DNA of 64,000 nt from CALFXN01 sp937957815 (GTDB lineage: Bacteria; Synergistota; Synergistia; Synergistales; Aminobacteriaceae), in contig DAIQNX010000009.1 in the NCBI GenBank assembly GCA_036788195.1, positions 1 through 64,000 of the forward strand. The letters run 5' to 3'. Position numbers and translations under genes: made by a program. The stretch's first letter is position 1. Every line of letters begins with the position of its first letter. Under the pieces are notes generated by a model. The model ran no database searches, was not told the origin of the DNA, and saw only the letters and a program-made list of their open reading frames with translations. Positions 23,624 to 32,238 of this stretch are shown here, piece after piece.

Positions 23624-24835
23624 TTATCCTGCGACAACGGGACCTGTCCTTCCCGGGTACGCAAGAAGCCCCTGCCGGAGGACATCCATCGCACGGATAA
23701 GGTCTTCGTTCTTCAGGACGTACGCCAGCCGGACTTCGTCCTTTCCGAGTCCGGGGGTCGCGTAGAATCCCTCGGCCGGCGCCGCCATAACCGTCTCGCC
23801 GTTGACGTCGAACTCCCGCAACATCCAGATGATGAAACGCTCCGCGTCATCCACGGGGAGTTTCACAACCGCATAGAACGCTCCCTTCGGCTCTTCGCAG
23901 ACGACCCCCGGCATCGACTTCAGCGCATGGTACATCGTGTCCCTGCGCCGCTGGTATTCCGTCCGGACGTCGTCGAGATAGCCCTGTGGCGTTCCGTACA
24001 GTGCAACGGCCCCTATCTGGTCCATGGTCGGCGCGCTTGTCCGACCCTGGCACAGCTTCAGGACCTGATGCACGAACTCCGCGTTTCGGCTGATCAGACA
24101 GCCTACGCGGGCTCCGCAGGCGCTGTACCTCTTCGAGATGGAGTCCATGATCACGACACGGTCCCCGATCTCTTCGAACGAGGCGAAGCTGCGGTACGGA
24201 ACCCCGTCATACACGAACTCCCTGTAGACCTCATCGGCGACGATGAAAAAATCGTGCTTTGCCGCGAGCTCCGCGACCATCTCCATCTCTTCGCGCGTGT
24301 AGATCGTCCCCGTCGGATTTCCTGGATGACAGAGCACGATCGCCTTTGTCCGGGGCGTGATCTTCGCTTCGATCGCCTGCGCCGGTGGAAGGTGAAACCC
24401 CTCCTCGGCCCTCGTCGTGATCGGAACGATCCGCGCACTCACCGACTCCGCGAACGGGTTGTAATTCGCGTAGAACGGCTCGGGGATGAGGATTTCGTCA
24501 CCGGGATCGCACATCGCCGTAAACGCGAAGACGATCGCCTCACTCGCGCCGTCCGTTACGAGGATGTGGCGTCGTTCGAGCTCGACGTCATACTTTCTGT
24601 AATATCCCCTGATCGCATCGATGAGCTCGGGGATCCCTTCAGACGGGGCGTACGCCAGGACGCTGCTCCGGAAATCGCGGAGCGCCTCGAAGAATGAGGG
24701 AGGCGTGACGATATCGGGCTGCCCGATGTTCAGATGGTAGACCTTCCGGCCCTTGCGTTTCGCCTCTTCCGCGTATGGAATCAGGCGGCGGATCGGAGAG
24801 GCCTGCATATTCAGGATACGCTGTGAAAACTCCAT
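23624..24835 (-). CDS. Pyridoxal phosphate-dependent class I/II aminotransferase
   Basis: 403 residues of the aspartate-aminotransferase fold (type I). The PLP Schiff-base lysine is K235 in DSISKRYSACGAR; the cofactor Asp lies in VADEVYREF (D201), with NPTGT at 173-177 and the substrate-carboxylate Arg near the C-terminus in DEVRLAYVL. Substrate cannot be assigned; aspartate, aromatic or branched amino acids are all possible. RBS GAGGAGG precedes ATG 24835. It stands alone between the panB terminator and the pyr promoter. Confidence 0.9.
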   Translation of the reverse strand: MEFSQRILNMQASPIRRLIPYAEEAKRKGRKVYHLNIGQPDIVTPPSFFEALRDFRSSVLAYAPSEGIPELIDAIRGYYRKYDVELERRHILVTDGASEAIVFAFTAMCDPGDEILIPEPFYANYNPFAESVSARIVPITTRAEEGFHLPPAQAIEAKITPRTKAIVLCHPGNPTGTIYTREEMEMVAELAAKHDFFIVADEVYREFVYDGVPYRSFASFEEIGDRVVIMDSISKRYSACGARVGCLISRNAEFVHQVLKLCQGRTSAPTMDQIGAVALYGTPQGYLDDVRTEYQRRRDTMYHALKSMPGVVCEEPKGAFYAVVKLPVDDAERFIIWMLREFDVNGETVMAAPAEGFYATPGLGKDEVRLAYVLKNEDLIRAMDVLRQGLLAYPGRTGPVVAG

Positions 24836-24915
24836 TTCCGGGAACCTCCTCAGGTCGACGTGGTCCGACGTGCCGCGCGGAATCCTGCCGTATCACGTGC
24901 GGCACGTTGCGTTAC

Positions 24916-24948
24916 AAAAAGGCGGCAGCCCGGAACCGGACCGCCGCC
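24916..24948 (-). terminator. Terminator of panB
   Basis: Minus strand: GGCGGC pairs with GCCGCC, with an inner CCGG/CCGG helix, followed by TTTTT. It lies 20 nt after the panB stop. Confidence 0.8.
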
Positions 24949-24967
24949 GGGACACATATGACGTCTT

Positions 24968-25822
24968 CTAGTCGAACTCCCTGAGCATATGGGCGAAATC
25001 CTCTTCCTTGCCCTTCAGGATATGATACACGTGGTCGTCCGTCGGGAACTTCCCCGTCTTGACGTCCTGGACATATTCCTTGAAGGCGTTGACCTCGATT
25101 TCCGCCACGTTCGCGTACTTCTTGACGAACTTCGGCGTGAACGCCTGGAACAGCCCGAGCATGTCACCGCAGATCAGGAGCTGACCGTCGCACGGCAACC
25201 CCGCTCCGATCGAATAGACTGGAATCGTGAGCTTCTTCGAGATATATTCGGTCAGCTCCGGGGGAACCGCTTCGAGAAGGAGTGCGAATGCCCCGGCCTT
25301 CTGGATTGCGATCGCGTCGTGGATCAGCTCGCGCGCGCTATCTGGATCGCGTCCCTGTGCCTTGAACCCGCCGAGCTGCCCGGAACTCTGCGGCGTCAAC
25401 CCGATGTGCCCCATGACGAGGACGCCGGCGTTGGCAATCGCCTCGATCCGGGAAAGAACCCGTCTGCCGCCCTCGAGTTTCACGGCGTCGGAATCGGCCT
25501 CCTTGAGGAAGCGCCCCGCGTTGTACACCGCATCCTCGTCGGAGATCTGATAGGACATGAACGGCATGTCCCCGACGACGAAAGTATTCGGAGCTCCGCG
25601 CCGGACAGCCTTGCAATGGCTGATGCAGTCTTCCATCGTGACGGGAATGGTCCCCTGATAGCCGAGGACGACCATTCCGAGAGAGTCCCCGACAAGGATC
25701 ATATCCATCTCGGCCGCTTCCGCGAAGGTCGCCATGGGGTAGTCGTACGCCGTAACCCAGGCTACCTTGTCTCCATTCTTCTTCATCTCGACGAAGTCCA
25801 ACCGCGTTCTCTTCTTCGCCAC
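24968..25822 (-). CDS. panB: 3-methyl-2-oxobutanoate hydroxymethyltransferase
   Basis: 284 residues; makes ketopantoate from 2-oxoisovalerate and methylene-THF in pantothenate/CoA synthesis. TIM-barrel motifs: WVTAYDYPMA, ILVGDSLGMVVLGY, VVGDMPFMSY, VKLEGG, MGHIGLTPQS and SIGAGLPCDGQLL, all intact and including Mg2+ ligands. GTG 25822 has GGGGAGG 7 nt upstream; the long frame further upstream crosses a promoter region and is not part of it. No panC or panD is adjacent. Probably monocistronic. Confidence 0.95.
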   Translation of the reverse strand: MAKKRTRLDFVEMKKNGDKVAWVTAYDYPMATFAEAAEMDMILVGDSLGMVVLGYQGTIPVTMEDCISHCKAVRRGAPNTFVVGDMPFMSYQISDEDAVYNAGRFLKEADSDAVKLEGGRRVLSRIEAIANAGVLVMGHIGLTPQSSGQLGGFKAQGRDPDSARELIHDAIAIQKAGAFALLLEAVPPELTEYISKKLTIPVYSIGAGLPCDGQLLICGDMLGLFQAFTPKFVKKYANVAEIEVNAFKEYVQDVKTGKFPTDDHVYHILKGKEEDFAHMLREFD

Positions 25823-25936
25823 GTCCGTCCCTCCCCTTTCGGGTCGTATTTTGGTTCCGTCCGAAGTGTTTTCTTTCTTCAGGACATTCCGCATGAACAC
25901 CTTAGCACCTGTTTTTTCGGAACACAAGGAGCGAAT

Positions 25937-25965
25937 GTTGTACTCGCGCATCGGGAGTTGTATCA
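25937..25965 (+). promoter_or_regulatory. Candidate promoter of the TRAP/threonate-type operon
   Basis: Plus strand: -35 TTGTAC (25937-25942), 17-nt spacer, -10 TATCAT (25960-25965), giving a leader of about 135 nt. On the other strand of the same 285-nt divergent gap, a TATAAT near 25975-25980 could serve panB. TTGTAC/TTGTAT hexamers recall the gntR repeats but are not phased. Confidence 0.45.
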
Positions 25966-26107
25966 TGACCGCACAGATTATACGCAATTCTCGCGCAAAT
26001 GCCAGATTGCAAAGGGAGGCGATCGTTGCCGCGACATTGGATCGTTCGCAGGTGCAGCTTTCTTTGATTCGGCATAAGTCCACAAATCGTTTCAGGAGGG
26101 TGATATC

Positions 26108-27091
26108 ATGAGAAAAGTTCTGTTCGCCGTCGTCACGGCCCTGTTCCTGGTTCTTTCCCTCGGAAGCGCCTTCGCGGCCGACAAGATCGTCCTCCGGATA
26201 GGGCATACGATCGCTCCGGACTCTCATTACCAGAAGGGGCTCGAACACTTCGCGACGCTTCTGAAGGAAAAATCCGGGGAACAGATCGAGATGCAGATCT
26301 TCCACTCGTCGCAACTGGGATCCGAGCGGGACGTCATCGAAGGAGTTTCGATGGGAACGATCGAAATGACGCTGGTTTCCTCCGCTCCGCTCGCGAATTT
26401 CACGAACAGCTTCCTCGTCTTCGACCTCCCGTTCATCATCGTGGACCGGGAAAAGGCATACGCTTGGATGGACGGCCCGCAGGGGCGGAAGATTCTCGAC
26501 TCGCTGGCTCCGAAAAACATCATCGGACTCGGAATCTGGGAAAACGGATTCCGGATGCTCACGAACTCGCAGAAACCTGTCGCCACTCCTGAGGATCTGA
26601 AAGGTCTCAAGATCCGCCTTATGGAAAACCCGATCCACGTCGGAACGTTCAAAACGCTCGGCGCCTATCCGACTCCGATGCCGTTCGGCGAGCTCTTCAC
26701 CGCTCTGCAGCAGAAGATCGTCGACGGTCAGGAGAATCCGCTCGTCATCATCTATACGTCGAAATTCTACGAGGTCCAGAAGCACCTCGCCTTGACCGGA
26801 CACTTCTACGCCCCGGCGATTCTGCTTGTCAACAAGGATTTCTGGGAGAAGAAACTCTCCGACGAACAGCGGAAAATCTTCCAGGAGTGCGAACTGGCGT
26901 CCCGAAAGTGGGAGCGACAGTATTGCATCGACATGGAAAAGCGCCTCGTGGACGACCTCAAGACAAAGGGGATGCAGGTCACCGTCCCCGACAAGGCAAA
27001 ATGGGCTGAAGCCGTCCAGCCGGTCTACAAGGAGTTCGAGGGAAAGGTCGGAAAGGAAATTATCCAGGATCTGATCAACGCCCAGAAATAG
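26108..27091 (+). CDS. dctP: TRAP transporter periplasmic substrate-binding protein (DctP family)
   Basis: 327 residues with signal peptide (MRKVLFAVVTALFLVLSLGSAFA). DctP-family motifs: LRIGHTIAPDSHYQKGLE, FHSSQLGSERDVIEGV, IWENGFRMLTNSQKPV, LKIRLMENPIH with the ligand-carboxylate Arg, and IVDGQENPL. RBS CAGGAGG precedes ATG 26108. First gene of an operon that ends with a sugar-acid kinase and PdxA2, so the ligand is probably a four-carbon aldonate such as D-threonate or D-erythronate (inference from context). Confidence 0.94.
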   Translation: MRKVLFAVVTALFLVLSLGSAFAADKIVLRIGHTIAPDSHYQKGLEHFATLLKEKSGEQIEMQIFHSSQLGSERDVIEGVSMGTIEMTLVSSAPLANFTNSFLVFDLPFIIVDREKAYAWMDGPQGRKILDSLAPKNIIGLGIWENGFRMLTNSQKPVATPEDLKGLKIRLMENPIHVGTFKTLGAYPTPMPFGELFTALQQKIVDGQENPLVIIYTSKFYEVQKHLALTGHFYAPAILLVNKDFWEKKLSDEQRKIFQECELASRKWERQYCIDMEKRLVDDLKTKGMQVTVPDKAKWAEAVQPVYKEFEGKVGKEIIQDLINAQK

Positions 27092-27168
27092 TTCGACTCA
27101 CCGGACGCTGCGGCGGGCATCGTGCTCCGCCGCTTTTCCATACTCTTTTCCGGATTGGGGGAGCACAT

Positions 27169-27657
27169 ATGCGTTATTTTGTCGACCATTTCGAGGAGTA
27201 TGCGCTGCTCTTCCTGTTCCCTGCGATGGTTCTCGTCGTTTTCACCGCGACGCTGGCGCGGTATTTCAACCTCTTTCCGATGTTCTGGGGGGAGGAACTC
27301 GCGCGCTACATCATGGTCTTCATGGCGTATATCGGAACCGGGCTCGGAATGAAGACCGGTGCGCATATCGGCGTCTCGACGTTCACCGACCACATCAGGA
27401 GCCGCAGGGGGCGCATCGTCGCCGAAGTCTTCCGACTTCTGGTCATTGTCGGGTTCTGTCTCATGATCATGTACTACTATACGGGGATCATAGACCGCCA
27501 GATCATGATGGAGCAAACGACCCCCGCGCTCTACCTCCCGATGTGGCTTCCGTATCTCGCCGTCCCGATCGGAATGTTTCTCGTGTGCGCACGGGCCATC
27601 GAGGCGTTCTTCAAGTTCACCTGCGGTCAGAAATCGCTGAACGGAGGTGCGTCCTGA
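27169..27657 (+). CDS. dctQ: TRAP transporter small membrane subunit (DctQ family)
   Basis: 162 residues with four predicted membrane helices; FWGEELARYIMVFMAYIGTGLGMKTGAH is the family pattern around helix 2 (shown in two overlapping parts). RBS GGGGGAG lies 5 nt before ATG. Its stop overlaps the dctM start by one base (TGATG), so the two membrane subunits are translationally coupled. Confidence 0.92.
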   Translation: MRYFVDHFEEYALLFLFPAMVLVVFTATLARYFNLFPMFWGEELARYIMVFMAYIGTGLGMKTGAHIGVSTFTDHIRSRRGRIVAEVFRLLVIVGFCLMIMYYYTGIIDRQIMMEQTTPALYLPMWLPYLAVPIGMFLVCARAIEAFFKFTCGQKSLNGGAS

Positions 27658-28943
27658 TGGCGGTCACGATGTTCGGAACGCTCATCCTCCTTCTCGTCCT
27701 GAATGTTCCCGTGGCCGTGAGCATCGGAGTCGCGGCCATCCTCGGCGTCGTGACCGGAGGCCTTCCGATCAATCCGGTCGTTGTCGCGCAGCGGATGTTC
27801 ACATCCGCCGATTCGTTTCCGTTCATGGCGATCCCCTTCTTCATGCTTGCCGGCGGTCTCATGGAGTACGGAGGAATCTCCCGAAGGCTTGTCAACCTCG
27901 CCTCGTCGCTCGTCGGCGGTTTCCGGGGCGGGCTCGGTCTCATAACGATTCTCGCGTCCGCCTTTTTCGGCGCCATCAGCGGATCGAACCCGGCGACGGT
28001 CGCTGCGATCGGAGGAATCATGGTTCCGGAGATGATCCGCAAGGGGTATCCTCCGGCATACGCCGGCGCGATCGCCGCCGCGGGAGGAACGCTCGGCGTC
28101 GTCATTCCGCCGTCTATTCCGATGATCACCTTCGGCGTCGTCGCGGGGGTCTCGATCGGCGATCTCTTCATGGCGGGATTCGGCCCCGGAATTCTCATCG
28201 CGCTGACGATCAGCGTTGTCGTCGTCGCCCTGAGCGCTCGGATGGACATCCCCCTCGAACCGAAACGGACATTTTCCGATTTCCTCTCGGCCCTGAAGGA
28301 TTCCGTTCTCGCCATCGTCATGCCGCTGATCATCCTGGGCGGGATCTACGGAGGAATCTTCACGCCAACGGAAGCCGGCGCGGTCGCCGTCGTCTACAGC
28401 TTCGTCGTCAGCGTCTTCATCTATCGGGAGCTCACGCTCCCGAAGCTGAAAACGGTCATTATCCGCGCGGGGATCAGCACATCCGTGGTGTTCTTCGTCA
28501 TCGCGACCTCCCAGTCGCTGTCGTGGCTCATCACGATCAGCCGCGTCTCCCAGGCCATAGCGGATTCGATCCTTTCGATCACATCCCAACCATTTCTTCT
28601 CATCACGCTCGTCAACGTCATTCTTCTCGTTTTCGGCATCTTTCTCGAGACTCAGGCGATCATCCTTCTCCTTGCGCCGCTGTTCCTGCCGATCGTCACC
28701 GGCGTCGGAATGGATCCCCTGATGCTCGGCATCATTATGGTCGTCAATACGTCAGTCGGGATGATCACTCCTCCGATGGCCGTCAATCTCTTCGTCGCCG
28801 TCTCTCTCGTGAAAGAGCACAATGTCACCATCGAGAAGATCACGCGCTACATTCTTCCCTTCCTGATCGTCGAGATCGTCGATATTTTCATCGTCAGCAA
28901 CCTTCCCCTCCTCTCCGTGGGAATTCTGAAGCTGGTGAAATAA
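27657..28943 (+). CDS. dctM: TRAP transporter large membrane subunit (DctM family)
   Basis: 428 residues with about 12 helices. Family motifs: AIPFFMLAGGLMEYGG, GAISGSNPATVAAIGG, GVVIPPSIPMITFGV, GGIYGGIFTPTEAGAVAV and GMITPPMAVNLFVA. ATG 27657 overlaps the dctQ stop and has a GGAGG upstream; its own stop overlaps the kinase start by one base (TAATG). The transporter and kinase are thus translated as a chain. Confidence 0.95.
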   Translation: MAVTMFGTLILLLVLNVPVAVSIGVAAILGVVTGGLPINPVVVAQRMFTSADSFPFMAIPFFMLAGGLMEYGGISRRLVNLASSLVGGFRGGLGLITILASAFFGAISGSNPATVAAIGGIMVPEMIRKGYPPAYAGAIAAAGGTLGVVIPPSIPMITFGVVAGVSIGDLFMAGFGPGILIALTISVVVVALSARMDIPLEPKRTFSDFLSALKDSVLAIVMPLIILGGIYGGIFTPTEAGAVAVVYSFVVSVFIYRELTLPKLKTVIIRAGISTSVVFFVIATSQSLSWLITISRVSQAIADSILSITSQPFLLITLVNVILLVFGIFLETQAIILLLAPLFLPIVTGVGMDPLMLGIIMVVNTSVGMITPPMAVNLFVAVSLVKEHNVTIEKITRYILPFLIVEIVDIFIVSNLPLLSVGILKLVK

Positions 28944-30148
28944 TGTACCGGCTGATCTGCGTCTGCGACGATCTCACAGGCTCTTCCGTACAATCGATAC
29001 TCCTCCGCAACAAGGGTTTCAAGGTCGACCAGCTCGTCGACGCGGGGGCCGAGTTCGCCCCCACGGGACACGCGGAGGTTCTCTCGATCAACGCAGACAC
29101 TCGGCGAATCCCCGAAGATCAGGCGAAACGGACGATCGCATCGATCATCCGTCGATATAGCCATGCCGCGAGATACGCGAAGAGGATCGACACGACCCTG
29201 CGCGGCCATCTCCGGGCTGAAACCGAGCTCCTGCTCGATCTTCTTCCCGGGAGCGTCGCGATCGTCGTTCCGGCGTACCCCGCTTCGGGCCGGACGACGA
29301 TCGGCGGATATCACCTCCTTGACGGGCAGCCTCTCGAGCGGACGGAACTCAGAAACGACACGCTCTGGCCGGTTCGTTCGAGCTTCGTTCCCTCGTACTT
29401 CGCCCCGGGGAGCGGACATATTCCGATCGAAACGATCTCGGAAGGAGCGGAATCCGTCTCACGCGCACTCATCTCCTCGACCGAACGGACACGCACCGTG
29501 ATCGCCGATGCTCTCACCGATTCGGACATAGACATTATCGCCCAGGGGGCCGTGCGCACCGGACTCAGGATACTCCCCGTCGATCCCGGTCCCTTTACCG
29601 CCGCGTATGCCTGGCATCTCCTGTCGACGGGGACGTCTTCGTCGATCCTCGCCATCATCGGGAGTACGTCCGAACTGACGCGAAGACAGCTCGAAGCGCT
29701 CCGGAAACACGTCCCCGTACACTGTCTTTCATTGTCCGTGGAACGACTCGTCTCGGCAGCGGCAGACGACATGGACTGGGATCTTCCCCGGAACTTCGCC
29801 GGCGGCATACTCGTGCTCCGTCCCGAGGAGGAGCTGAGACGGGGAGCTGAGGAAATGATCACCGAAGGGCTCGCTGCCGCCGGAGCGTTCTTCATGGAAA
29901 CGCTCACACCGACCGTATCCGGTGTTATCCTTTCGGGAGGAGACACGGCCATCCACTTTGCCCGGAGGTTGGGAATATCGGTTCTCTCGCCGGAGGCCGA
30001 AATCCAGCCGCTTATGATGGGGGGACGCGTCGCTGGCGGGCCGTATTCCGGTCTTTTCGTTGTCACCAAGGGAGGGCTCGTAGGACGCGAAGACGCGCTG
30101 GAACGTGCCGCAGACTGGATTTCCAGAGAAATCAGGAGGGAATCATGA
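28943..30148 (+). CDS. Four-carbon acid sugar kinase family protein (DUF1537/OtnK-DtnK type)
   Basis: 401 residues. The N-terminal sugar-acid-binding domain starts CDDLTGSSVQ (family consensus DDLTGA), and the C-terminal nucleotide domain has VILSGGDTA and GGPYSGLFVVTKGGLVG. This family phosphorylates D-threonate, D-erythronate or 3-oxo-tetronates. The PdxA2 gene follows with a 4-bp overlap, which favours a D-threonate or D-erythronate kinase over an OtnK-type enzyme. Motif differences (SS for A after DDLTG) may affect specificity. Confidence 0.88.
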   Translation: MYRLICVCDDLTGSSVQSILLRNKGFKVDQLVDAGAEFAPTGHAEVLSINADTRRIPEDQAKRTIASIIRRYSHAARYAKRIDTTLRGHLRAETELLLDLLPGSVAIVVPAYPASGRTTIGGYHLLDGQPLERTELRNDTLWPVRSSFVPSYFAPGSGHIPIETISEGAESVSRALISSTERTRTVIADALTDSDIDIIAQGAVRTGLRILPVDPGPFTAAYAWHLLSTGTSSSILAIIGSTSELTRRQLEALRKHVPVHCLSLSVERLVSAAADDMDWDLPRNFAGGILVLRPEEELRRGAEEMITEGLAAAGAFFMETLTPTVSGVILSGGDTAIHFARRLGISVLSPEAEIQPLMMGGRVAGGPYSGLFVVTKGGLVGREDALERAADWISREIRRES

Positions 30149-31149
30149 CAAAACCGGTAATCGCTGTAACTATCGGAGATCCGGCAGGAATCGGCCCGGA
30201 AATCGTCCTGAAGAGTCTCATGTCGCGCCACGTATGGGAGCGCGGCGTTCCTCTCATCGTGGGAGATCTATCCGTCCTGAAGGCCGTGCGGGATCGACTC
30301 GGACTGAAAATTCGCCTCAATCGCGTCAGAGACGCGGAATCGGCGTTCGGCGACGTCAGGGAATTCCCCGTCTTCGATGTCGCACGGATTAATGACCCCT
30401 CGAAACTCGACGTCGGTGCAATCTCCGAACTCGGGGGAGAGGCCTCCGTCGCGTACATCAGGGCGTCCGTCGATTTGTGCAAAAGAGGCGGCGTAGCCGG
30501 CATAGCGACGGCACCGATCAACAAGGAAGCTCTGCGCGCAGCGCGATTCCATTACATCGGACACACTGAAATGCTCGCAGAGATGTCTGAAGCGGAGAAA
30601 AGCTATACAGTTTTCATCGTCGACAAACTCAGGATTCTCTTCCACAGCCGGCATATCTCGCTGCGGAAGGCAATAGAAACGCTGGACGAGGACGAGATCG
30701 TCCGCTCGCTCGAAAGCGCCGACAGGTGTCTCCGTTCGATCGGAATGACGCCGAAATCGATCGCTCTGGCGGCTCTCAACCCGCACGCGTCGGACGGCGG
30801 GCTTTTCGGAGACGAGGAAAACCGCATCCTCATTCCGGCTGTCGCGCGCGCCCGACAGAAGGGACTCGCGGTCACGGGGCCCGTCCCGGCGGACAGCGTT
30901 TTCGCGCTCGCGCTCCAGGGACGATACGACATTGTCGTGTCTCTGTTCCACGATCAGGGACACATCGCCGCCAAGACCTACGACTTCTACAAAACTGTGA
31001 GCGTCACCTTCGGGCTTCCCTTTCTCAGGACATCCGTCGACCACGGCACGGCATACGACATCGCGTGGAAGGGGCTGGCGAACCCAGTCAGCATGGAAAC
31101 GGCGATACTCTCATGCTACGATCTCGCACCGAAGTACCGTTGGAAATAA
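30145..31149 (+). CDS. pdxA2: PdxA2-type 4-phospho-D-threonate/erythronate dehydrogenase
   Basis: 334 residues of the PdxA family: GDPAGIGPEI, metal-binding HTEML, NPHASDGGLFGDEE and FHDQGH. In PdxA2 proteins the substrate is a four-carbon phospho-aldonate, oxidised and decarboxylated to dihydroxyacetone phosphate. Coupling to a DUF1537 kinase and TRAP transporter is the published context for D-threonate and D-erythronate use. No other PLP-biosynthesis gene is near, arguing against a vitamin B6 role. A strong terminator follows 10 nt after the stop. Confidence 0.92.
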   Translation: MTKPVIAVTIGDPAGIGPEIVLKSLMSRHVWERGVPLIVGDLSVLKAVRDRLGLKIRLNRVRDAESAFGDVREFPVFDVARINDPSKLDVGAISELGGEASVAYIRASVDLCKRGGVAGIATAPINKEALRAARFHYIGHTEMLAEMSEAEKSYTVFIVDKLRILFHSRHISLRKAIETLDEDEIVRSLESADRCLRSIGMTPKSIALAALNPHASDGGLFGDEENRILIPAVARARQKGLAVTGPVPADSVFALALQGRYDIVVSLFHDQGHIAAKTYDFYKTVSVTFGLPFLRTSVDHGTAYDIAWKGLANPVSMETAILSCYDLAPKYRWK

Positions 31150-31159
31150 CGTTCTCTGC

Positions 31160-31188
31160 GGGGATCGGATGTATCCGATCCCCTTTTT
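31160..31188 (+). terminator. Terminator of the TRAP-kinase-pdxA2 operon
   Basis: GGGGATCGGAT (31160-31170) pairs with ATCCGATCCCC (31173-31183), followed by TTTTT. Confidence 0.9.
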
Positions 31189-31285
31189 ATCATATTTCCA
31201 TATACTTTACATAAATTACGAAAATTATATAATTTACTTTTCTTAGAAATACTATTGCCCTTTCAGCTGAAACCCTTCTCATTGC

Positions 31286-31314
31286 TTGACAATTCAGGAC
31301 GCTCAGGATACGCT
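31286..31314 (+). promoter_or_regulatory. Promoter of the iclR-TRAP-ort operon
   Basis: Perfect -35 TTGACA (31286-31291), 17-nt spacer, -10 TACGCT (31309-31314). An unusually A/T-rich stretch (about 31190-31260) lies upstream and may act as an UP element. Confidence 0.65.
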
Positions 31315-31334
31315 ATGTTGCGAAATGCAACATA
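31314..31334. promoter_or_regulatory. Candidate IclR operator palindrome
   Basis: Perfect inverted repeat TATGTTGC-GAAAT-GCAACATA (8-bp arms, 5-bp spacer). It begins at the last base of the -10 box and covers the transcription start. This is the position for autorepression by the IclR protein encoded 44 bp downstream. Confidence 0.75.
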
Positions 31335-31377
31335 TGGTTTTATATTGCAAAACCTTTCATGAGGAGGATGTCCCCTC

Positions 31378-32238
31378 TTGAAGAGCGAAGAGAAGGATCC
31401 GCATCTTGTTCAATCCGTTCTGCGAACGTTGCGAATTCTCGAACTCCTGAACGACCGCGGCGAAACCGCTCTCGGCGAGATCGCGTCTTCCCTTTGTCTC
31501 GACAAGAGCACGGTTTACAGGCTCCTCGCGACGCTCAAACACCTCGGATATGTCCGCCAAACCGGACAGTACGGCGCGTATGCCAATACCCTCAAACTCT
31601 TCGAAATGGGAACAATCGAAGCCGACAGACTCGGATTCAAACGGATGGCGCAACCGTATCTTCAGAGTCTCGCAAGGCAGACGCGGGAAACCATCAACCT
31701 CGCGATCCTTTCCGGAGCATACGTGATGTACATCGACAAGATCGAAAGTCCGGAAGCGATACGCGTCGGGTACGGTATCGGGAAACGGGTTCCGGCATAT
31801 GCCACCGGACTGGGCAAGATTCTTCTCGCCCATCTTCCGGAAGGCGACGTCAGACGGATCTTGGCCGGCGTCCAGTTCGTCCGATTCACGCCCAATACCG
31901 TCTCGGATCTGGAAGAACTGTTGCCGCAACTCCGGGTAATACGAAAAAGAGGGTTCGCGACAGACAACGAGGAATATGCGAAAGATCTGTCCTGCGTCGC
32001 GGCACCGGTCCTGAATCCGAACGGGGATGTGCTCGCCGCCCTGAGCGTGGCATACCCCCGCTACCGCTACAGGAAAGGGGGAAGCGATGAAAAACGTTTT
32101 CAGCATCTCGTCGTGTCCGCCGCAGCATCGCTCTCGGCGGATCTCGGAGTCATGAGGACCTGCACCGGACTTCCGGAAACGTACAGATCCGCGATGATTC
32201 CGCACGCATCCGCAAGCAAGGAGGAGGCTATCACATGA
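31378..32238 (+). CDS. IclR family transcriptional regulator
   Basis: 286 residues: N-terminal winged helix (SVLRTLRILELLNDRGETAL, LCLDKSTVYRLLATLKHLGYV) and C-terminal IclR effector domain (GKRVPAYATGLGKILLAHLP, RKRGFATDNEEYAKDLSCVAAPV). The start codon is TTG at 31378, with GAGGAGG 10 nt upstream; no other start fits the domain. Its stop overlaps dctQ by 4 bp, so the regulator is made with the transporter it probably controls. Likely effector: the imported substrate or a pathway intermediate. Confidence 0.92.
   Translation: MKSEEKDPHLVQSVLRTLRILELLNDRGETALGEIASSLCLDKSTVYRLLATLKHLGYVRQTGQYGAYANTLKLFEMGTIEADRLGFKRMAQPYLQSLARQTRETINLAILSGAYVMYIDKIESPEAIRVGYGIGKRVPAYATGLGKILLAHLPEGDVRRILAGVQFVRFTPNTVSDLEELLPQLRVIRKRGFATDNEEYAKDLSCVAAPVLNPNGDVLAALSVAYPRYRYRKGGSDEKRFQHLVVSAAASLSADLGVMRTCTGLPETYRSAMIPHASASKEEAIT

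Noticed and set aside
22673..24697. A 674-codon plus-strand open frame over pyrK, pyrR and the aminotransferase
   Set aside because: It runs antisense through three real genes, the pyr promoter and the attenuator, and has no RBS or recognisable motif.
25823..26803. N-terminal extension of panB across the divergent gap
   Set aside because: It would be antisense to dctP and cross promoter sequences. The PanB family start coincides with GTG 25822 and its RBS.
30145..31149. pdxA of vitamin B6 biosynthesis
   Set aside because: Overlap with a DUF1537 kinase and TRAP genes, and the absence of pdxJ or ksgA nearby, fit the PdxA2 catabolic role better.
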